From: Flavobacteriales bacterium TMED191
GTDB lineage: Bacteria > Bacteroidota > Bacteroidia > Flavobacteriales > TMED113
Reading direction: 5' to 3'
NCBI GenBank assembly: GCA_002171975.2
Contig: NHIO02000058.1
Location: 1 to 40,920, forward strand
Length of the DNA: 40,920 bases
The notes under the pieces were generated by a model that saw nothing but the letters and a program-made list of their open reading frames with translations, ran no database searches and was not told where the DNA came from. Below are positions 35,593 to 40,920 of this stretch, in pieces; position 1 is the first letter of the stretch, and every line of letters begins with the position of its first letter. Both the position numbers and the translations under genes were made by a program.

Positions 35593-37038
35593 ATGTCAAA
35601 AATTAAACTATCTCTATTCATTTACTTTATATTTTTAAATATTTCTGCACAAAATGAAATTGATGTACTACGTTATTCATTGTTTGATAATTATAGTACT
35701 GCCAGAGTATCCTCATTGGGTGGCTCATTTAGTGCTCTTGGAGGAAATACTGGCTCAATTCTATCAAACCCTGCTACTTTAGCAACATATAGAACAAATG
35801 AATTCTCAGCAAGTCTCATGAGTTCTAATGAAAATGTTGAAAGCGATTATTTAGATAACAAAAATAGCACCGATAGACGTAAATTGAATTTTCAAAATAT
35901 TGGATATATTCAAACAATTCCTCTTGAAAATGCTGACGGATGGAATAGATTTAATTATGCATTAATCTATAACCGAAGAACTGATCTAAATAGAAGAATA
36001 AGTATTGGAGGTTACAATAACGAGAGTACAATGGCAAACACTTTTTTAGATAATGCTCAAGGTACACCATGGGAAAATTTGAATAGTTCGAATGATTACC
36101 TTGCGTACTGGACATATTTAATTGATACAATTGGTGATGTTAGCACCTACTATTCAAATGTAAATCAAATTGGACAAAATCAATATGTAGAAATTAGTGA
36201 GTCTGGATCGATTGATGACTTTGACATATCTGCATCAGGTGCATATAAAGATTTTCTTTTTTTAGGAGCTAGTATGACAATGAGCAGCATAAACTATACA
36301 TACCAAAGTCGTTATCTTGAAGATGGCTTTGATAATAAAACAAATGAAGTTCAAGCATGGAACTTTAATGAGAATTTATATGTAACCGGCTTTGGCTTAA
36401 ATTTTAAAATTGGTGCTGTAGCAAAACCTTGGCATTTCTTAAGATTAGGATGGGCATACCATTCTAAAACATATTTTGAGATTGAAGAATCCTACGAAAC
36501 TAGCATGTCAACCATAACCGAAACTTGGGGGGAAAATTATGCAGACAATCTCCATATAACTGATCCATATAGAGTTCAAACTCCTTCGAAATCAATTGCT
36601 AGCCTAGCACTTATTATTGCTAAAAAAGGGCTGATTACATTTGACTATGAAGCGATTGACTATTCATCCTCTAATATATCAAGTGTATATCATAGCGGAT
36701 TTCAAACAGCTAATAATAACATAGCTAACTTCTACCAAAAAACTAATAATAAAAAAATTGGTTTTGAATGGAAAGTAAAAGATATTTCTTTTAGAACTGG
36801 ATATGCTATATTTGGAAATCCTTTTAATAATAATTTAAATAACTTAGAAAAAGAATATATTTCAACTGGTATTGGATTTCAAAAAGGAGCCTATTTTTTC
36901 GATATTGCTTTAATTAATCGTTTATCTGAGGGAGAGTATATTGTTTATAATGACCAGAATTTAACAAACTCCGTTCAGAGTGCTGATATAATCCAATCTA
37001 AAAAATCACTAATTATAAGTTGCAATTACAAGTTTTAA
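35593..37038 (+). CDS. FadL/OmpP1-like outer-membrane protein
   Basis: Outer-membrane beta-barrel of 481 residues. Signal peptide is about 1-19 (ends ISAQ). The mature start carries the Bacteroidota OmpP1/FadL pattern STARVSSLGGSFSALGGNTGSILSNPA, followed by alternating strands and a C-terminal Phe (SCNYKF). The family moves hydrophobic compounds across the outer membrane in Proteobacteria; the cargo here is unknown. It pairs with the aromatic-rich secreted protein. Its stop is 2 bases from the convergent zinc-ribbon gene. Confidence 0.85.
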   Translation: MSKIKLSLFIYFIFLNISAQNEIDVLRYSLFDNYSTARVSSLGGSFSALGGNTGSILSNPATLATYRTNEFSASLMSSNENVESDYLDNKNSTDRRKLNFQNIGYIQTIPLENADGWNRFNYALIYNRRTDLNRRISIGGYNNESTMANTFLDNAQGTPWENLNSSNDYLAYWTYLIDTIGDVSTYYSNVNQIGQNQYVEISESGSIDDFDISASGAYKDFLFLGASMTMSSINYTYQSRYLEDGFDNKTNEVQAWNFNENLYVTGFGLNFKIGAVAKPWHFLRLGWAYHSKTYFEIEESYETSMSTITETWGENYADNLHITDPYRVQTPSKSIASLALIIAKKGLITFDYEAIDYSSSNISSVYHSGFQTANNNIANFYQKTNNKKIGFEWKVKDISFRTGYAIFGNPFNNNLNNLEKEYISTGIGFQKGAYFFDIALINRLSEGEYIVYNDQNLTNSVQSADIIQSKKSLIISCNYKF

Positions 37039-37040
37039 TG

Positions 37041-37802
37041 CTAAGCATCAATATCTTCTGGGACTAATATACGACCACAATTTTCGCAGAAATAAATTTC
37101 TTTTCGCATTCTAATATTTAATGAATGTTGGGCTGTTATGCTACTAAAACATCCACCACAAGCATCGCGATCAATTTTTACTACGCTTAATCCATTTTTA
37201 GAAGAATTTCGTATAGAAGAATATGCTTCAACTAAAGATACATCGATGCTTTTTTCTGCTTTTTTCTTTTTGGATAATAATTGGTCTTCTTCCTTCTCAG
37301 TTGATTTAATTATTTCTGAAAGTTGTGATTTTTTATTTTTCAAGTGCTTTTTTCTTTCTCTGATTTTTGCCTTTATTAATTTAATTTTATCAGCATTTTC
37401 ATTTATTGAAATATCTGAGCTTTTTATTTTTTTATTTGCTAATTCAATTTCTAAAGCTTGAAATTCTAACTCTTTATTGATTGCATTAAATTCACGATTA
37501 TTCCTAACTTTCATTTGTTGAGACTCATACTTTTCAATTAATGCAGTAGAATCTTTGATTTTTTGCTCCTGTGTGCTAATTGCATTATTAAACTCTTCTT
37601 CTACTTCCAATTGTTTATTTAAACGATCATTTAATTTATCAATTTCTGATTCTAGATCAGACACCTCTAGTGGTAATTCGCCTCTTAAAATTTTTAGTTT
37701 ATCTATTTTTGAATCAATTATTTGTAGTTGATAAAGAGATTCTAATTTAGCACTTATTGCTGAAGCTGAATAACTGCTTTCTTTTATGTTTGTCTTAGCC
37801 AT
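37041..37802 (-). CDS. Coiled-coil protein with C4 zinc ribbon
   Basis: 253 residues. Residues about 20-190 are a long coiled coil rich in Lys, Glu and Leu. The C-terminal zinc ribbon has Cys215, Cys218, Cys239 and Cys242 (CGGC and CENC). The family (C4-type zinc ribbon, CT398-like) is widespread next to Nif3-like genes, and function is not established. It starts 4 bases after the Nif3 gene stop, so both are in one operon. Confidence 0.88.
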   Translation of the reverse strand: MAKTNIKESSYSASAISAKLESLYQLQIIDSKIDKLKILRGELPLEVSDLESEIDKLNDRLNKQLEVEEEFNNAISTQEQKIKDSTALIEKYESQQMKVRNNREFNAINKELEFQALEIELANKKIKSSDISINENADKIKLIKAKIRERKKHLKNKKSQLSEIIKSTEKEEDQLLSKKKKAEKSIDVSLVEAYSSIRNSSKNGLSVVKIDRDACGGCFSSITAQHSLNIRMRKEIYFCENCGRILVPEDIDA

Positions 37803-37806
37803 CTTT

Positions 37807-38907
37807 TTAATAATATAAAATTGGATTAGTACATATGTCTGTTAAATGGAGCGCTAATTTAGAAAATTTTTCTTTAATTATACTAAAAATTAACTGCTGA
37901 GTGTAAAATTCACTTTCATAATGGCCTATATCAAATACAATAATTTGATTATTTGTATCAAAAAAATCGTGATACTTAAAGTCAGAAGTAATGAAAACAT
38001 CAGCTTCACTTCTAATTGCATCCTCTAATAAAAATCTACCAGAACCTCCGCAAACAGCAACTTTTTTAATATTTTGAGCAGACCTTTTATTATTATTATA
38101 TCGAATTACAGAAGTATTCATTTTTTGTTTAACATGGGATAGAAAATTATTTAATGACATTGGCTTTTGCAACTCACCTATTACACCGGATCCTGCTTGA
38201 GAATCGTTTTGGATATCATCTAAAAAATAAGCAATTTCTTGGTATGGGTGTGATTCTTTTAAAGCAGATAGAATTTTTGATTTCAAATAAGAATAAAAAA
38301 TCATTTCTATTTTATCCTCTTTAGATGATGAGTCTTTTCCTATATTTCCAGAAAATGGACTAGCCCCTTCTAAGGGTCTAAAAAAACCTTGACCATTTGA
38401 AACGAAAGCACATCTATCGTAAAATTCACTGATTGTCCCAGCACCACTATCAAATAATGCATTTTTAACTTGCTCAGTATGAGTAGTTGGGCAATATACA
38501 GTTATCTTGGTTATAATATTGGACTTAGGCTTGAGTATTTTGCTATTAATTAAATTAATTTTTTCAGCAATTTGAAAAGAAACACCTCCATGAATATTAT
38601 CTAGGTTAGTATGCATAGCATAAATTGCAATATCATATTTTATGGCCTTTGCAATTATTTTTTCAACATTATTTGAGCCAATAATTTTTTTCACACCACT
38701 AAATATTAAAGGATGGTGACTTACAATTAAATTGTGATTATTATTAATTGCTTCATCGACTAGTTCCTCTGTGCAATCCAAAGAAATCAAAACTGAATTA
38801 ATTTCTTTATTTTTATCTCCAATTAACAAACCACAATTATCATATTCTTCTTGTAGTGCTAATGGAACCCTCGTGTCTAAATAATTTGATATTTCAAATA
38901 ATTTCAT
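37807..38907 (-). CDS. Nif3-like dinuclear metal-centre protein
   Basis: Member of the Nif3/YbgI/YqfO family, which form toroidal hexamers with a di-metal site. Metal ligands are visible: His64-His65 (IVSHHPL), His99 and Asp103 (AMHTNLDN), and the late DIGHYESE motif. A central PII/CutA-like insert (about 130-240) marks the longer YqfO type; 366 residues fits. Function is uncertain; GTP cyclohydrolase-like activity has been proposed for relatives. First gene of a two-gene operon with the zinc-ribbon protein. Confidence 0.93.
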   Translation of the reverse strand: MKLFEISNYLDTRVPLALQEEYDNCGLLIGDKNKEINSVLISLDCTEELVDEAINNNHNLIVSHHPLIFSGVKKIIGSNNVEKIIAKAIKYDIAIYAMHTNLDNIHGGVSFQIAEKINLINSKILKPKSNIITKITVYCPTTHTEQVKNALFDSGAGTISEFYDRCAFVSNGQGFFRPLEGASPFSGNIGKDSSSKEDKIEMIFYSYLKSKILSALKESHPYQEIAYFLDDIQNDSQAGSGVIGELQKPMSLNNFLSHVKQKMNTSVIRYNNNKRSAQNIKKVAVCGGSGRFLLEDAIRSEADVFITSDFKYHDFFDTNNQIIVFDIGHYESEFYTQQLIFSIIKEKFSKLALHLTDICTNPILYY

Positions 38908-38930
38908 GTTTATTTAGTTTTATATTAACA

Positions 38931-38938
38931 CAAAAATA
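38931..38938 (-). promoter_or_regulatory. -7 box TATTTTTG for the Nif3 operon
   Basis: Exact TAnnTTTG match on the minus strand, 24 bases before the Nif3-like ATG, in the 46-base divergent gap to lpxK. Confidence 0.5.
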
Positions 38939-38953
38939 AGCGATTATAATAAT

Positions 38954-40006
38954 ATGACTTTGATTAAATTCCTATTAATACCCATTCAATTGATATATTA
39001 TTTGATTGTGAGATTTCGTAATCTATTGTTTGATTTAAATGTAATCAGTGAATACAAAGCATCTACGTTAGTAATTTCAATTGGGAATTTAAAAGTGGGT
39101 GGAACTGGTAAAACACCTCATGTTGAGTACCTAATAAAAGTATTGAAAAACTATAAGATAGCTGTCCTAAGTAGAGGATATAAAAGGAAAACAAAAGGAT
39201 TTTTATTAGCAAACAATAAAATAAATAGTGCGCTTCAAATTGGAGATGAAAACTGTCAACTATATAACAAATTCAATGATATATTAATCGCTTGCGATTC
39301 TGACAGAGTTCAAGGTGTTAAAAAATTATTAAAAATTGATCCGAAAATTGAGACTATAATATTGGATGATGGATATCAGCACAGATCATTAAAGAGAGAT
39401 ATGAATATTCTACTTACTGAATTTAATGATTTATTTACCAATGACTCATTATTACCTAGAGGGAAATTAAGAGAACCTATATTTGAAAAGAAAAGAGCAA
39501 ATATCATTATTGTTACTAAGTGTCCACATGATATTTCTAAACAACAACAAAAATATATAAAAGAAAAAATCCATTTAGATTTTAATCAGAAAATTTATTT
39601 CTCTTATATAAGTAAATATCATTTTTTAAATATGCAAAATTCTAAAATTGGTAACTTAAATAAAAAACTAAATCATTTATTAGTAACAGGAATAGAAAAC
39701 CCAAGGACATTATTAAGTTTCCTTGAAAAGGAGAAAATCTCGTATAATCATATAAAATTTAATGATCATCATAATTTTAGTCAATCAGATATTAATAAAA
39801 TCATACAACTTGGTAAATCAAAAAAATATGCAAAAGAACTGTTATTTACTGAAAAAGACTTCTATCGTCTATTAAAAACAGATAAACAAAAATTAGAAAA
39901 ACACTTTACATTAATATGTATTCAAATAGAAATTGATTTTATTGATGTAGATAAATCTAATTTTAATCATCAATTATGTAACTTTGTAGAATCTAAAATC
40001 ATTTAA
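38954..40006 (+). CDS. lpxK: Tetraacyldisaccharide 4'-kinase
   Basis: Phosphorylates the 4' position of the lipid A disaccharide at the inner membrane. N-terminal membrane-associated helix (about 4-20), then ISIGNLKVGGTGKTPHVEYL with Walker A GGTGKT at 49-54. LDDGYQHRSLKRDMNILL is the second family signature. At 350 residues it is complete. The next ATG comes one base after its stop. Confidence 0.95.
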   Translation: MTLIKFLLIPIQLIYYLIVRFRNLLFDLNVISEYKASTLVISIGNLKVGGTGKTPHVEYLIKVLKNYKIAVLSRGYKRKTKGFLLANNKINSALQIGDENCQLYNKFNDILIACDSDRVQGVKKLLKIDPKIETIILDDGYQHRSLKRDMNILLTEFNDLFTNDSLLPRGKLREPIFEKKRANIIIVTKCPHDISKQQQKYIKEKIHLDFNQKIYFSYISKYHFLNMQNSKIGNLNKKLNHLLVTGIENPRTLLSFLEKEKISYNHIKFNDHHNFSQSDINKIIQLGKSKKYAKELLFTEKDFYRLLKTDKQKLEKHFTLICIQIEIDFIDVDKSNFNHQLCNFVESKII

Positions 40007-40007
40007 T

Positions 40008-40920
40008 ATGGAAAAAAATTATTTACTCTTTACCTTCTTACTAATCAGTCTTGTGTTCATGGGCCAACAAAATAGCTTAGAATTACTATATCAATGGACT
40101 GATGATGGAACTGTTCTGAATGTTGAAGATGATCCAGGAGACAACTGGGTTGGAAACATTTATAATGAAATCTGGGGATTTGTTCAAAATGATCACGAAT
40201 TTGCAGTAATTGGTTCAACACAAGGAACACATATTTTTGATGTTACAGATCCAGAAAATAGTTATCTAGTAGCATCTGTAAATGGTGGCTCAACAAGTTC
40301 ACAGGTTGTTCATAGAGATTTTCACACTTATAATGGCTATTTATATGCAGTTGCTGATGAAATGAACTCGAGCACATTACAAATTATGGATATAAGTAAT
40401 TTACCAAGTGAAATTAGTGTAGTTTATGATACAAATGATATAATTACACGATCACACAATATTTTTATAGATGAAGAAAATGCTATAATGTACGTTTGTG
40501 GTGGAAGAGTTATGGAGGAATCGAATGAACTTTCCCTTTTTTCATTAGAAGAACCTCAAAATCCTACTTTTTTAAAAAAATTTGATGATGTTGGCTATGT
40601 ACACGACATCTATGTTAAAGACCATATAGGATATTTAAATGCAGGAAACAATGGACTACATATAGTAGATTTTTCAGATTTTAACAACCCTCAAATACTA
40701 GGATCTTTAACAGATTATCCATACGCTGGGTATAATCACTCTGGATGGCTAACAGAAGATGGCAACACATATGTTTTTGCAGATGAAAATCATGGTTATA
40801 AAATGAAAATATGTGATGTTTCTAACCCTTCTGACATCAATGTCATTACAACTATTTTAAGTGATGTAACATCTACTTCCATAGCTCATAATTTAATTAT
40901 TAAAGACAACTTACTGTTTG
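40008..40920 (+). CDS. Secreted choice-of-anchor-B protein (5' part, cut by window end)
   Basis: The open frame runs from ATG at 40008 to the window edge, 304 codons with no stop. Signal peptide is about residues 1-19 (ends FMGQ). The mature part shows LVIVD-type propeller repeats: EIWGFVQNDHEFAVIGSTQG, THIFDVTDPE, TLQIMDISNLP, LHIVDFSDFNNPQ. This matches the choice-of-anchor-B family of secreted Bacteroidota proteins, which usually end in a T9SS signal; that end lies outside the window. Function unknown. Its start one base after lpxK suggests read-through transcription. Confidence 0.85.
   Translation, partial: MEKNYLLFTFLLISLVFMGQQNSLELLYQWTDDGTVLNVEDDPGDNWVGNIYNEIWGFVQNDHEFAVIGSTQGTHIFDVTDPENSYLVASVNGGSTSSQVVHRDFHTYNGYLYAVADEMNSSTLQIMDISNLPSEISVVYDTNDIITRSHNIFIDEENAIMYVCGGRVMEESNELSLFSLEEPQNPTFLKKFDDVGYVHDIYVKDHIGYLNAGNNGLHIVDFSDFNNPQILGSLTDYPYAGYNHSGWLTEDGNTYVFADENHGYKMKICDVSNPSDINVITTILSDVTSTSIAHNLIIKDNLLF

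Noticed and set aside
1..40920. CRISPR array, insertion sequence or prophage.
   Set aside because: No regularly spaced repeats, no cas, transposase or phage genes were seen on either strand.

Overview
The window is AT-rich (roughly 30% GC by eye), densely coded Bacteroidota DNA, most likely from a marine member of Flavobacteriales. The evidence is a 287-residue Bacteroidota-type primary sigma factor, promoter boxes of the form TAnnTTTG instead of a -10 hexamer, leaders without Shine-Dalgarno sequences, secreted proteins with type IX secretion (T9SS) C-terminal signals, a TamL lipoprotein, and a tmRNA tag reading GENNYALAA. Genus cannot be read from the sequence.

Layout. 1-8.2 kb is a conserved housekeeping block on the plus strand: tamL, class I fructose-bisphosphate aldolase, accD, rpsO, pnp, rpoD, rpe. 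8.2-9.4 kb holds an alanine/saccharopine dehydrogenase family gene on the minus strand, divergent from the tmRNA gene ssrA (9.45-9.81 kb). 9.8-17.5 kb is the accessory region: four secreted proteins on the minus strand. They are a choice-of-anchor-L/PKD protein, then a tight group of a peptidylarginine-deiminase-like enzyme with a Kazal-like domain, a metzincin protease with a long Cys-rich repeat stalk, and a PQQ-type glucose/sorbosone dehydrogenase. The last three share an unusual short C-terminal motif. 17.6-19.7 kb has a secreted WD40 protein and a lipoprotein. 19.8-30.4 kb is housekeeping again: mnmA, htpG, a small membrane protein, DUF3822, rsmD, coaD, NUDIX, pyrE, birA, rsfS, ftsH, LUD. 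30.5-34.6 kb (minus strand) holds proS, tRNA-Glu, rpsT and a polysaccharide deacetylase/FemAB-like pair. 34.7-40.9 kb has an aromatic-rich secreted protein, a FadL-like outer-membrane protein, a zinc-ribbon coiled-coil protein, a Nif3-like protein, lpxK, and the start of a choice-of-anchor-B protein that runs off the window.

How it fits together. Most genes are core metabolism, translation and envelope biogenesis, in an order that looks typical of flavobacteria. The most distinctive part is the deiminase-protease-dehydrogenase group, which looks like one co-transcribed set of surface or secreted enzymes. The deiminase keeps the catalytic residues and the substrate-carboxylate-binding Arg pair known from the Porphyromonas gingivalis enzyme PPAD. 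A neighbouring endoprotease could supply it with new peptide ends. The genome is also very compact: three convergent pairs end on a shared TTAA, one divergent pair starts on a shared CATG, and pyrE appears to be leaderless. Apart from the ssrA region, no stretch over 300 bases lacks a gene.
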